A stretch of DNA of 35,760 bases from an uncultured bacterium. GTDB lineage: Bacteria; Bacillota; Clostridia; Lachnospirales; Lachnospiraceae. The stretch covers positions 1 through 35,760 of the forward strand of contig CANRVD010000028.1 in assembly GCA_947643145.1 (NCBI GenBank). Reading direction: 5' to 3'. The notes beneath the pieces were generated by a model. The model worked only from the letters and a program-made list of their open reading frames with translations. It ran no database searches and was not told where the DNA came from. The stretch's first letter is position 1. Every line of letters begins with the position of its first letter. Shown in pieces: positions 7,744-16,160 of the stretch. Position numbers and translations under genes: made by a program.

Positions 7744-8652
7744 TTACTTTTTATTACATTGCAATTCACAAATGCTTATGGTTTTCGTCAAACAATGATA
7801 TCGATAAACCGTCTCTGAAAGAATTTCTTCCTTTGCCACGCAGGCTGCATTCACCTCTCTTACCATATCATACATTTCCCCCACTGAAATTGGCGCACTT
7901 GCAGGAATCGCCAGAAATTCATGAATACTGCTAGGCAGCAAATAGTAGTCTCTGCCAAAGAAACTGCCTATCTCATCCAGTACACCATGATACAAAATAA
8001 CTGCTGCACCATTAATTCCATTTGAATTTGTAACAACATACGGATCTCCTGCGATACCTTTTTCCTCTTCTCCAGAAATAATCCAGGTGGCACTGTTTTC
8101 TTCGCCCTCCAAAATTTTTCCCATCATAGAAACCATACTGCACATTCTTTTTGGAAAAAGGCTCGTGGTGTTTTTCCTTGCCAGTGCAAATAATTTTTCC
8201 GTATCAAGCTGCCATGCTTCTAAAAGTTGATTTGTGATTCGGACAGAACCAATCCCACTATCATCACTGCGAAGCAATATATGAAAAGTAACTGCCATAT
8301 CTAAAAAACGGATAAAAGGTACGGTCTGCAACAGTTCATGATTCTGCTGATAGGAAACCAACCGGAAAACCACCTTTTCGGCGCAATTTTCAAATGACAT
8401 ATCAAGTTCCATATTTTTCCCATCTTTCAGTGCTTCATAATACAATCCTTCTATCTGGTCTGCGATAGAAGCAATATCCATTCCCGAAAGATATTCTTCA
8501 TATATTAGCTGCAAATAAAAGTTTGGTGAAATCTTTTCTTCTTCAGATAATATGACCATACTGTCTAATTCCAGCGAGTTATTTTTCAATACTTTATGTA
8601 TTTCTACTTTGGTATTCTGTGGAAAACGGCATTTGACTGCTTCCAAAAGCAA
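7744..8652 (-). CDS. DUF5688-like protein, unusual or lost start codon
   Basis: A protein of about 302 residues that looks like the DUF5688 proteins of gut Clostridia: an N-terminal helical part ending in IYEEYLSGMDIASIADQI, a region of mixed helix and strand, and the C-terminal motif YYLLPSSIHEFLAIPA. No catalytic motif is seen and no transmembrane segment. The first recognised initiator is a TTG at 8652 with a poor ribosome site, yet the frame continues upstream with protein-like residues (IEKEFEEFCT) back to a TAG at 8686-8688. A good AAAGGA site at 8695-8700 would serve an ATA codon at 8682, or an ATG at 8695 that is in another frame. So the gene either uses a rare start or has suffered a frameshift at its first codons. 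Confidence 0.6.
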   Translation of the reverse strand: MLLEAVKCRFPQNTKVEIHKVLKNNSLELDSMVILSEEEKISPNFYLQLIYEEYLSGMDIASIADQIEGLYYEALKDGKNMELDMSFENCAEKVVFRLVSYQQNHELLQTVPFIRFLDMAVTFHILLRSDDSGIGSVRITNQLLEAWQLDTEKLFALARKNTTSLFPKRMCSMVSMMGKILEGEENSATWIISGEEEKGIAGDPYVVTNSNGINGAAVILYHGVLDEIGSFFGRDYYLLPSSIHEFLAIPASAPISVGEMYDMVREVNAACVAKEEILSETVYRYHCLTKTISICELQCNKK

Positions 8653-9288
8653 AGTACAAAACTCTTCAAATTCTTTCTCTATTTTCTATGCACATCCTTT
8701 CTTTCTGTCAGAATACACCCACCCTATCAGCGCATCCTTGTAACGATTGACAGATAATCCAGTAACCTGAGGGTGTAGCCCCCCCGAAAAATCTTCTGAC
8801 TCCTTTAAGAAATCAATAACCTCTTCTCTCTAGCCTGCCGTATTCTTCTTAACAGGAGGGCAGCAAGTACTAATCTTTGTAAAGGGAGAGTTTTACAGAA
8901 GATATAAGAAAAAACAGAATTTCATAGATAATAGAAATCACGCTTGCGAAATTTGCATCGCATAAATGACTTTTCTTTGCCTTTGTGCAAGTCATATTGT
9001 CTATGTTTGGTACTTTTTGCCACCAAAAGATTTTCTGTATATAGATTAGCAAAATTCATATTTTCTGACAAGATTCATACTTCCCAAAAATCTGCGGAAA
9101 AATTATCGTTTCCATCAAAAAAGCACAGGAAAACCAAGTGGTTTTCCTGTGCAATATTACTTTATTTACTTACTATTTTTAGTAAATCTGCCGAAGCTGC
9201 CTCCTTCAAAGGATAGGAAATAGTTTGAAATGTACTGGTACGCCAACGGGTCAGTACACTAGCACACCAGTGGAGTTAGTGTTCTTTC
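8653..9288. other. Long intergenic region downstream of nfnB
   Basis: About 636 bp without a convincing gene. It holds the nfnB terminator (9115-9152), a stretch at 9206-9244 that resembles 16119-16157, a TGTACTG/CAGTACA inverted repeat around 9230-9258 next to the AGTACACTAG motif (9253-9262), and a run of seven C near 8780. A basic 45-codon frame on the minus strand (9059-8922) has no ribosome site. The part 8740-8870 has several short complementary segments (for example GCCTGCC and GGGCAGC) and could encode a small RNA, but I cannot support that. Confidence 0.4.
9115..9152 (-). terminator. Rho-independent terminator after nfnB
   Basis: On the minus strand a perfect 13-bp stem (GCACAGGAAAACC with GGTTTTCCTGTGC, loop of four bases, 9123-9152) is followed by TTTTTT. 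It lies 137 bp beyond the nfnB stop and closes the nfnA-nfnB transcript. Confidence 0.9.
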
Positions 9289-10677
9289 TTATTTGCTAAG
9301 AAACTCATGAATTCCCTTTGCAGCAGCCTTTCCAGCACCCATTGCAAGAATTACTGTTGCAGCACCTGTCACAGCATCTCCTCCTGCATATACACCTGCT
9401 TTGGATGTTTCCCCTGTTTCTTCCTCTGCTACAATACATTTCCACCGGTTAATATCCAGCCCTTCCGTTGTAGAAGAAATCAAAGGATTTGGGCTTGTTC
9501 CAAGGGACATAATAACGGTGTCAACATCTAATGTAAACTCTGAGCCTGCAACCTCAACCGGTCTTCTGCGTCCTGACTCATCCGGCTCACCAAGCTCCAT
9601 GCGGATACAGGTCATTCCCTTTACATTTCCCTCATCATCCACAAGAATTTCTGTCGGATTGGTAAGCAAGTCAAAGATAATGCCCTCTTCCTTTGCATGA
9701 TGCACTTCTTCCACTCTGGCAGGAAGTTCCTCCTCGCTGCGGCGGTACACAATATGGACATCTGCACCCAGACGAAGTGCTGTTCTTGCTGCATCCATTG
9801 CAACATTGCCTCCACCGACAACAGCTACCTTACTTCCTGCTGCAATCGGCGTTGCATAGGAATCATCAAATGCTTTCATCAAATTGCTTCTTGTAAGGTA
9901 CTCATTTGCAGAAAATACACCATTTGCATTTTCTCCCGGTATTCCCATAAACTTTGGAAGTCCTGCACCAGAACCGATAAATACCGCATCAAAGCCTTCT
10001 TCATTTAACAGCTCATCAATCGTAATTGCCTTGCCAATTACCACATTTGTTTCAATCTTAACACCAAGTGATTTTACATTTTCCACTTCTGCATCCACCA
10101 CTTCTGTCTTCGGAAGACGGAACTCCGGAATGCCATAAGACAATACGCCACCAGCCTTATGTAATGCTTCAAAAATTGTCACATCATAGCCAAGCTTCGC
10201 CAAATCACCTGCACAGGTCAGTCCTGCCGGTCCTGAACCAATTACTGCTACTTTCTTGCCATTCATGGTTTCTGCCTTTACAGGCTTAATACCTGCTTCT
10301 CTTGCCGCATCAGCAGTAAAACGCTCTAATTTTCCAATAGAAACTGCATCCCCCTTAATTCCGCGGATACATTTTGCCTCACACTGGCTCTCCTGTGGAC
10401 AGACACGCCCACATACAGCTGGAAGAGCTGAAAACTTACTAATCACCTGATAAGCTTCTTCCACCTTTCCTTCTTTCAGTTCTCCAATAAATCCAGGAAT
10501 GTCAATATTAACAGGACATCCCTTTACACACTGCGGATTTTTACACTGAATACAACGTGCTGCCTCCGCCATTGCTTCTTCTTTATTATAACCCAGACAA
10601 ACCTCTTCAAAATTTGCAGCCCGGACTTTTGGCTCCTGTTCGCGCACAGGTACCCTCTTTAATACATCTACTTCCAT
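9289..10677 (-). CDS. nfnB: NADH-dependent ferredoxin:NADP+ oxidoreductase large subunit (NfnB; often annotated GltA)
   Basis: This 462-residue flavoprotein is of the glutamate synthase small-subunit type. The N-terminus binds two [4Fe-4S] clusters (C42, C45, C50, C54 and C89, C93, C99, C103). It then has an FAD site (VIGSGPAGLTCAGDLAKLGY), an NAD(P) site (VAVVGGGNVAMDAARTALRL) and the C-terminal FAD motif GVYAGGDAVTGAATVILAMG. Alone it could be read as GltD, but no glutamate synthase large subunit is near and the partner gene immediately upstream is nfnA. The pair is therefore most likely NfnAB, which couples NADH and reduced ferredoxin oxidation to NADP+ reduction by flavin-based electron bifurcation. 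The ATG at 10677 is preceded by AAAGGAAAA. Confidence 0.9.
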   Translation of the reverse strand: MEVDVLKRVPVREQEPKVRAANFEEVCLGYNKEEAMAEAARCIQCKNPQCVKGCPVNIDIPGFIGELKEGKVEEAYQVISKFSALPAVCGRVCPQESQCEAKCIRGIKGDAVSIGKLERFTADAAREAGIKPVKAETMNGKKVAVIGSGPAGLTCAGDLAKLGYDVTIFEALHKAGGVLSYGIPEFRLPKTEVVDAEVENVKSLGVKIETNVVIGKAITIDELLNEEGFDAVFIGSGAGLPKFMGIPGENANGVFSANEYLTRSNLMKAFDDSYATPIAAGSKVAVVGGGNVAMDAARTALRLGADVHIVYRRSEEELPARVEEVHHAKEEGIIFDLLTNPTEILVDDEGNVKGMTCIRMELGEPDESGRRRPVEVAGSEFTLDVDTVIMSLGTSPNPLISSTTEGLDINRWKCIVAEEETGETSKAGVYAGGDAVTGAATVILAMGAGKAAAKGIHEFLSK

Positions 10678-10722
10678 GATTATTTTCCTTTCTGTTTATT
10701 TTATTAAAAAGTAAAATATGTA

Positions 10723-11607
10723 TCAGCCATTACAATTACCGCAGCCGCCATGATGGGTATCCCCCTCCTGTTGACGGAGCACGGCACGCCCTTCCTCTGA
10801 CTGATACATCCTCTGACGCTGCATTGCCTGATCAAAATCTACCAAATGTCCATTAAACTCAGGACCATCAACGCAGGCAAACTTAATCTCATCGCCTACC
10901 TGCAAACGACAGGCTCCACACATACCGGTACCATCTACCATAATTGGATTCATGCTGACAATGGTAGGAATTTTTAATTCCTTCGTCAACTGTGCCACAA
11001 ATTTCATCATAATCATTGGACCAATAGCAATAACCCTTGTATATTCTTTTCCCTGATTCTTTACTAATTCATTAATCTGATCACAAACATTTCCTTTAAA
11101 ACCATAGGATCCATCATCTGTAGCAATATAAAGATTTGCTGCAATATCCCTCATGGCATCCTCTAAAATCAAAATATCTTTTGTACGTGCACCAATAATA
11201 ACATCGACATCAATACCATGTTCCTTCATCCATTTAACCTGCGGATAAACAGGAGCTGTACCAACACCGCCACATACAAATAGCAGCTTTTCCTTCTTTA
11301 ATTCCTCTTCCGTTAAATCTAATAGCTCTGATGCACATCCAAGCGGCCCTACAAAATCCATAAAGGTTTCCCCTACTTCATATTCTGCCATTTCGTTGGT
11401 AGATGCACCTACTTTCTGGAATACAATTGTTACAATTCCCTTTTCCCTGTCATAATCACAGACTGTCAAAGGAATTCTTTCTCCTTTTTCATCCATTTTT
11501 ACAATGACAAACTGTCCCGGTTGGCAGGACTTTGCTACTCTTGGTGCCTCAACATCCATTAACCAGATATTATTGGCAAGATACTCTTTTTTCAAAATCT
11601 TAAACAT
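10723..11607 (-). CDS. nfnA: NADH-dependent ferredoxin:NADP+ oxidoreductase small subunit (NfnA)
   Basis: This 294-residue protein belongs to the PyrK/sulfide dehydrogenase-like ferredoxin reductase family. It shows an FAD-binding beta barrel (GERIPLTVCDYD), the NAD-binding domain (LLFVCGGVGTAPVYPQVKWM), and a C-terminal [2Fe-2S] ligand set in GTGMCGACRLQVGDEIKFAC. The tail is His/Gly/Cys-rich (THHGGCGNCNG). Such proteins occur with PyrD, with sulfide dehydrogenase or with NfnB; the neighbour 45 bp downstream is nfnB, which decides for NfnA. The ATG at 11607 has GGAGG at 7 bases. Both subunits are cytoplasmic and supply NADPH for biosynthesis. Confidence 0.9.
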   Translation of the reverse strand: MFKILKKEYLANNIWLMDVEAPRVAKSCQPGQFVIVKMDEKGERIPLTVCDYDREKGIVTIVFQKVGASTNEMAEYEVGETFMDFVGPLGCASELLDLTEEELKKEKLLFVCGGVGTAPVYPQVKWMKEHGIDVDVIIGARTKDILILEDAMRDIAANLYIATDDGSYGFKGNVCDQINELVKNQGKEYTRVIAIGPMIMMKFVAQLTKELKIPTIVSMNPIMVDGTGMCGACRLQVGDEIKFACVDGPEFNGHLVDFDQAMQRQRMYQSEEGRAVLRQQEGDTHHGGCGNCNG

Positions 11608-11638
11608 AATGTGCCTCCATCTTTCTATTTTGAAAATA

Positions 11639-11793
11639 CGTTACTGTTCACTCCGTGACCAGTAACAGCAGTGCTTTTAACACGGAATGTACACATTTTG
11701 CAAAAACCATACAAAATGACACCGTAAAACTCATACTTTTGGCATAAATCATGCCAAAAATCCTCGAATTTGACTGACGGGTAAACTATAACG
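11639..11793. repeat. 155-bp intergenic element (copy A) with terminal inverted repeats
   Basis: The left end CGTTACTGTTCACTCCGT and the reverse complement of the right end CGTTATAGTTTACCCGT match at most positions. The core 11640-11792 has the same length (153 bp) as copy B at 18182-18334, and the two align over their whole length at roughly 70% by eye. Internal hairpins are kept although their sequences differ (TTTTGGCAT/ATGCCAAAA here, TTTTTGAC/GTCAAAAA in copy B). The right end overlaps the CYTH gene and supplies its TAG stop at 11786-11788. Confidence 0.7.
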
Positions 11794-12271
11794 AAAATAC
11801 CTCTAAATTGTCACACTGTGACAAAAAACTGTTGGTATATCTTTCGTCCCTGCTGACATTTTCCCCAAACCATTCCGGTGGTACAAAACATGCAGCGTCC
11901 TTTTCATCAATAAATTCCACCTCAATAAAATAAAGCCCCTGTAATCTTCCATGAAACACATCCAGTTCACCGGTATGGCCATCCGGCAGCGGAACCAGAT
12001 AACGTGTCTTGGAAATCAAATGATTATCCACTTTTTCCCTCAGATGCAGATAACCTTTTTCTGTCAGAGAAAGCTCAACCTCCTCACACATACGTACATT
12101 ATCCCCATCCTCTGCATAATTGGACTTATAGGTTAAAATATAGTGCTCGTTGCTTTTTCGGATGCGGACAACAGGACTGGTACAAAGATATCCCTGCTCA
12201 ATCTCTTTTTTTTGATACTGTTCCAAATGGTCTGGCAGGGCATTTATTTTAAATTTCTTCTCAATCTCCAT
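11786..12271 (-). CDS. CYTH domain protein (triphosphate tunnel family)
   Basis: This 161-residue protein is a single CYTH domain. The defining EXEXK motif is at the extreme N-terminus (MEIEKKF), followed by the basic tunnel residues R36, R38 and K49 (VVRIRKSNEHYILTYKS), acidic residues around EEVELSL, R90 in KTRYLV, and GELDVF and FIEVEF. Members bind triphosphate groups with metal; known activities are inorganic triphosphatase, thiamine triphosphatase and class IV adenylate cyclase. A triphosphatase is the more likely role in this lineage, but the substrate is not determinable. The ATG at 12271 overlaps the stop of the small membrane protein as TAATG, which implies coupled translation. Its stop codon lies in the end of a repeat element. 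Confidence 0.85.
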   Translation of the reverse strand: MEIEKKFKINALPDHLEQYQKKEIEQGYLCTSPVVRIRKSNEHYILTYKSNYAEDGDNVRMCEEVELSLTEKGYLHLREKVDNHLISKTRYLVPLPDGHTGELDVFHGRLQGLYFIEVEFIDEKDAACFVPPEWFGENVSRDERYTNSFLSQCDNLEVFSL

Positions 12272-12450
12272 TATTTCTGTTCACTTTCTACAGCAGCCAG
12301 TTTGGCATTCTTCTTTTTACGAAGCTTAATACCTAAAAGAATTGCACCAAGTGCAACAGCCCCACTAATAATATACTTTATCAAATACCAAACAAATGCA
12401 CCCCCAAAAGTAAAATCTGCAACGCCCTTTGCCAAAAGTGTTAATAACAT
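12271..12450 (-). CDS. Small single-pass membrane protein
   Basis: A 59-residue protein with one long hydrophobic helix (about residues 17-42, containing YLIKYIISGAVALGAILLGI) followed by a basic stop-transfer region (KLRKKKNAKLAAV). The N-terminus (MLLTLLAKGVADFTFGG) is probably outside and the basic tail inside. The ATG at 12450 is preceded by AAAGGTGAGGAT. It begins 60 bp after hisIE and its stop overlaps the CYTH start, so all three may share a transcript. The role is unknown; no family is recognised. Confidence 0.65.
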   Translation of the reverse strand: MLLTLLAKGVADFTFGGAFVWYLIKYIISGAVALGAILLGIKLRKKKNAKLAAVESEQK

Positions 12451-12510
12451 ATCCTCACCTTTCCTTCCCGCACATTCTCCATGCAATTTTCCATAATGAA
12501 AAACAAAACA

Positions 12511-13773
12511 TTATCTTCTATTTACTAATTCCTTTGTAATATCATTCCAGTCCAAACCACATTCCACCATAAGAACCATCATATGGTATAAAAAGTCTGC
12601 AATTTCATATTTTAACTCTTCTGCATCTGGATTCTTGGCTGCAATGATAATTTCAGAAGCTTCCTCCCCGCATTTCTTTAAAATCTTATCAATTCCCTTA
12701 TCAAAAAGGTAATTGGTATAAGAGCCTTCCTTTGGATTCTTTTTGCGGTTCTTAATCACCTCATAATCTTCATTCAGTACAGTCAGTGGATTCGCAGAAA
12801 TGTAATCCTTCTTTGCCAGTTCTTTAAAGAAACAACTTCTGTTTCCTGTATGGCAGGCAGCTCCCACCTGTCTGACCTTTGCTAAGATTGTATCATTGTC
12901 ACAATCTAACATCAAGCCTTTAACATACTGGAAATGACCGGAAGTTTCTCCTTTTAGCCACAGCTCATCACGGCTCCGGCTGTAATAGGTCATCTTTCCT
13001 GTTTCAATTGTTTTGCGGTAGGATTCCTCATTCATATATCCTACCATTAAAACCTCATTCGTACGGTAATCTTGCACCACAGCAGGAATCAGCCCATTGT
13101 CCATCAACTTAAAATCAGAAAAGTCAATCAGGCTTTCAAAAACCTCTATAGCAATTCCCTGCCTCTTTAACGCTCTCTTGGCTTTATAAATGTCCTTCTC
13201 TTCAAAATAATTTGTCATCACGGCCTGTACCGTTGGATAAGAAAAAATTTCTGCCAAATCGTTACGGATTAAGCCATCCCTTACCATGACTTCTATCTTT
13301 GTACCTGCAATCGCATCCGAAAAACTCTTCGTCGTGTCAATATGCTTTAAAAGAGCACATCCAAACCCTAAATCATAAAAAGAATCGAGCTTCTCTGCAT
13401 TCTGAAAATCCGCTTTCATATCAATTTCTATGACCAGTTTTTCCCTTCCAAAACGGGCAATCATCTCCTTTAACTCTTTCTCCTCTGGAAGCAGTGCCTT
13501 TCTGATAACAACCTTGGAAGCCCCTGTATACAATGCCTTTTTCGCATCTTCAAAACGCTCTACATAAATTCCAATCACAAATGGAATATCAATCTGTTTT
13601 TCAATCTGACGCACAACTGCTAAGAATTCCTCTCTGGATTTCTCATCTCCTGTAAAATTATACAAATATAACCCGTCCGCGCCCTCACAGGAGTAGCGTT
13701 CTGCCAATGAAATAACACTGCCTGCCATTTCATTTTCCGCATTAATAAAAGAAATCAGTTTCTTATTACTCAT
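12511..13773 (-). CDS. hisIE: Bifunctional HisIE with an N-terminal degenerate HisF-like domain
   Basis: This 420-residue protein carries out the second and third steps of histidine synthesis. The HisI cyclohydrolase domain (about 217-325) shows [20 protein letters not shown] and [10 protein letters not shown] with its metal-binding Cys and His residues. The HisE pyrophosphohydrolase domain (about 335-420) shows [14 protein letters not shown] and the metal-binding [17 protein letters not shown]. Ordinary HisIE is about 200-220 residues. The extra residues 1-215 resemble His[59 protein letters not shown]. The HisF catalytic Asp11 is Asn11 here while the Asp of VIEID (118) remains, so the barrel is probably inactive and structural or regulatory. 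The ATG at 13773 follows GGAG; 13785 is the alternative. Confidence 0.92.
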   Translation of the reverse strand: MSNKKLISFINAENEMAGSVISLAERYSCEGADGLYLYNFTGDEKSREEFLAVVRQIEKQIDIPFVIGIYVERFEDAKKALYTGASKVVIRKALLPEEKELKEMIARFGREKLVIEIDMKADFQNAEKLDSFYDLGFGCALLKHIDTTKSFSDAIAGTKIEVMVRDGLIRNDLAEIFSYPTVQAVMTNYFEEKDIYKAKRALKRQGIAIEVFESLIDFSDFKLMDNGLIPAVVQDYRTNEVLMVGYMNEESYRKTIETGKMTYYSRSRDELWLKGETSGHFQYVKGLMLDCDNDTILAKVRQVGAACHTGNRSCFFKELAKKDYISANPLTVLNEDYEVIKNRKKNPKEGSYTNYLFDKGIDKILKKCGEEASEIIIAAKNPDAEELKYEIADFLYHMMVLMVECGLDWNDITKELVNRR

Positions 13774-13801
13774 CTTCATCTCCATTTCTCGCGGCTCTAA
13801 T

Positions 13802-13955
13802 ATAACTCATTTAAATTAACTTCATGTTTCACTGGTCTAAATTCCCGATAACCTCTGTACCCAGGCAGCAACGTAACCCGCTGCGCTTGCGTTTGTGAAC
13901 AAATACTCTCGAAAATTTATCCTCCGTAAACGTAACGCTGTTTAAGATGAGTTAT
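13802..13955. repeat. 154-bp intergenic inverted-repeat element between hisB and hisIE
   Basis: ATAACTCATTTAAA (13802-13815) is repeated inverted as TTTAAGATGAGTTAT (13941-13955). The size matches elements at 11639 and 18182, but the interior is not clearly related to them apart from a short TCTCGAA segment. It contains no open frame of note and lies inside what should be one his transcript. Confidence 0.5.
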
Positions 13956-13988
13956 GCCAGCCACACTTCAAAAATAATACTTCATTCT

Positions 13989-14579
13989 TTATAAGCTTCC
14001 TTTTGTAGAAAGTACATCACAGATACGCTCATCATATGATACCGCTTCATCAAGCGCCTTCGCAAATGCCTTAAATGCGGCCTCGATAATATGATGGTTG
14101 TTACCACCGTCAAGCTGTTTCAAATGTAGGTTCATTCCCGCACTGTAGCTCACTGCATAGAAAAACTCATGCACCATCTCCGTATCAAAGTCTCCAACCT
14201 TTTCCACTGAAAATTGCAGGTTTTCCTTTAAATATGGCCTGCCGGACAAATCCAGCGCACAAAGAACCAGTGTTTCATCCATTGGAAGAATAAAGTTTCC
14301 AAAACGCCTGATTCCTTTTTTCTCTCCCACTGCCTCCCTGATTGCCTGGCCCAGAACAATACCGGTATCTTCAATTGTATGATGGGAATCCACTTCTAAA
14401 TCCCCTTTGACGGATAGCTTCAAATCAAAAAGACCATGACGTGCAAAGCTGTTTAACATATGATCAAAAAAACCAATCCCTGTAGAAATCTCTGCTTTTC
14501 CAGTCCCATCCAGTGAAAGAGTTATCTGGATGTCAGTTTCTCCTGTTTTCCGCGAAACCGCTGCCAATCTGTTTCCCAT
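13989..14579 (-). CDS. hisB: Imidazoleglycerol-phosphate dehydratase HisB
   Basis: HisB dehydrates imidazole glycerol phosphate to imidazole acetol phosphate. The 196-residue single-domain form, without the histidinol phosphatase domain of enterobacteria, has the paired metal-binding signatures: FFDHMLNSFARHG, DSHHTIEDTGIVLG, and in the second half YSAGMNLHLK and NNHHIIEAAFKAFAKAL. The ATG at 14579 is preceded by ATGAGGATTACC. It follows hisD after 130 bp; the upstream gap contains a copy of the AGTACACTAG repeat. It is the third enzyme gene of the local his cluster. Confidence 0.97.
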   Translation of the reverse strand: MGNRLAAVSRKTGETDIQITLSLDGTGKAEISTGIGFFDHMLNSFARHGLFDLKLSVKGDLEVDSHHTIEDTGIVLGQAIREAVGEKKGIRRFGNFILPMDETLVLCALDLSGRPYLKENLQFSVEKVGDFDTEMVHEFFYAVSYSAGMNLHLKQLDGGNNHHIIEAAFKAFAKALDEAVSYDERICDVLSTKGSL

Positions 14580-14621
14580 TGGTAATCCTCATTTCTGCGC
14601 CGTCTATCTGCGCGTATTTCT

Positions 14622-14644
14622 AGTACACTAGTACAACGAATATT
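14622..14644. repeat. Dispersed 23-mer repeat, single arm
   Basis: This 23-base segment, beginning AGTACACTAG and ending AACGAATATT, is identical to 33891-33913, where it forms one arm of an inverted repeat. Here the opposite arm is missing. In both places the motif lies some 30-60 bases upstream of a start codon (hisB here, cmk there), in the same orientation relative to the gene. Confidence 0.6.
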
Positions 14645-14709
14645 GCTATATACAAGATGTGCTGCACACTTATATTACAGTATAACCTATTCTCTATTTG
14701 GAAGCAAAC

Positions 14710-16002
14710 CTATTTTTCAAAGCGTACAGCAATGGAATTTGCATGTGCTGTCAGTTTCTCTGCTGCCGCAAAATCCTCTATATCCTTATGAATCCGTTCC
14801 AGTGCTTCTTTAGAATAAGAAATAATACTTGACTTCTTGACAAAATCATCCACAGAAAGCGGAGAAAAGAATTTTGCAGTTCCATTCGTAGGCAGTACAT
14901 GGTTTGGCCCGGCAAAATAGTCCCCTAGTGGTTCACTGCTGTACTCCCCAAGAAAAATTGCTCCTGCATTCCTGATTTTTGTCATGATATCAAAAGGATT
15001 CTTCGTCACAATCTCCAAATGTTCAGAAGCAATCTCATTCGCTGTCTCTATGGCATCCTCCATAGAATCAGCCACTAAAATATAACCATACGAATCCAGT
15101 GATTTTTGGATAATCTCTCCGCGGGAAAGTTCCTTCACAAATCCATCCACTTCCTTCGAAACTGCCTCTGCAAGCTCCCTGCTGGTTGTAACAAGGATAG
15201 CGGAAGCCATTTCATCATGCTCTGCCTGTGATAACAGGTCAGCAGCAACATAACGTGGATTCGCTGTCTCATCTGCCAGTACAAGAATTTCACTCGGTCC
15301 AGCAATCGAATCAATACTAACATGGCCATATACAGCCTTTTTGGCAAGCGCCACGAAAATATTTCCAGGTCCTACAATCTTATCTACCTTTTTCATACTT
15401 TCTGTGCCATATGCCATTGCACCAACTGCCTGCGCACCGCCTGCCTTATAGATTTCATCTACCCCCGCTTCCCTGGCTGCAACCAAAGTAACCGGATAAA
15501 CTTTTCCATCCTTTCCCGGCGGCGTTGTCATAATAATCTTATCTACGCCAGCTACTTTTGCTGGCACTATGTTCATCAATACAGAGGAAGGATATACCGC
15601 CTTCCCGCCCGGCACATAGACGCCTACCCTCTCTAATGCCGTTACCTTCTGACCAAGCAGTGTCCCGTCCGGCTTACTGTCAAACCAACTGTAACGTACC
15701 TGCTTTTCATGGTATTCCCTGATATTCTTTAAAGCCTTACGGATAATTTCCACCAAATGGGCATCTACCATTGTGTACGCTTCTTCCATTTCCTCATCAG
15801 TCACAAGCACAGTTTCTGGTGTAATTTTTACACCGTCAAACTGTTTGGTATATTCAAATAATGCCTTGTCACCCTTTTCCTTGACATTTTGAAGAATTTC
15901 ATTAACCGTATCTTCAAATTTACCATACTGGTTCGGACTCCTCTTTAAAAGATTCTCTAATATGTTTTCCCGTTCCTTTCTCGTTAAGTTTACAATTCTC
16001 AT
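14710..16002 (-). CDS. hisD: Histidinol dehydrogenase HisD
   Basis: HisD oxidises histidinol to histidine in two NAD+-dependent steps with zinc. The 430-residue length is standard. Visible motifs are [64 protein letters not shown] and [17 protein letters not shown] (with the zinc-binding Gln and His), then SEHLEIV and [12 protein letters not shown]. The ATG at 16002 has AGAGGAAGG upstream. It lies 158 bp after hisG in the same orientation, the gap containing short inverted repeats (AGGTGAAA near 16058 and TTTCACCT near 16109). Confidence 0.97.
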   Translation of the reverse strand: MRIVNLTRKERENILENLLKRSPNQYGKFEDTVNEILQNVKEKGDKALFEYTKQFDGVKITPETVLVTDEEMEEAYTMVDAHLVEIIRKALKNIREYHEKQVRYSWFDSKPDGTLLGQKVTALERVGVYVPGGKAVYPSSVLMNIVPAKVAGVDKIIMTTPPGKDGKVYPVTLVAAREAGVDEIYKAGGAQAVGAMAYGTESMKKVDKIVGPGNIFVALAKKAVYGHVSIDSIAGPSEILVLADETANPRYVAADLLSQAEHDEMASAILVTTSRELAEAVSKEVDGFVKELSRGEIIQKSLDSYGYILVADSMEDAIETANEIASEHLEIVTKNPFDIMTKIRNAGAIFLGEYSSEPLGDYFAGPNHVLPTNGTAKFFSPLSVDDFVKKSSIISYSKEALERIHKDIEDFAAAEKLTAHANSIAVRFEK

Positions 16003-16160
16003 ATGCCTTCCTCTCTTTCACCCATTCCTCTCTGTCGGTGCAAACAATTTTGCGAGGTGAAATCGTAGAATTTCTTTGCTGGCGTCTATGGCAGGCTTAA
16101 AAATTCTTTTCACCTTTCTCACAGGATGGGAAATTGCTTTGAATGTAACGGTACGCTTTT

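Noticed and set aside
8870-9052. 60-codon minus-strand frame in the nfnB downstream gap
   Set aside because: Composition is not protein-like, there is no ribosome site and it overlaps the other weak frame.
8922-9059. 45-codon basic frame on the minus strand
   Set aside because: No ribosome site at a proper distance, no homologue recognised, and it lies beyond the nfnB terminator.
9289-11607. Reading the pair as glutamate synthase small subunit and PyrK
   Set aside because: No glutamate synthase large subunit or pyrD is adjacent; the two proteins together match NfnAB.
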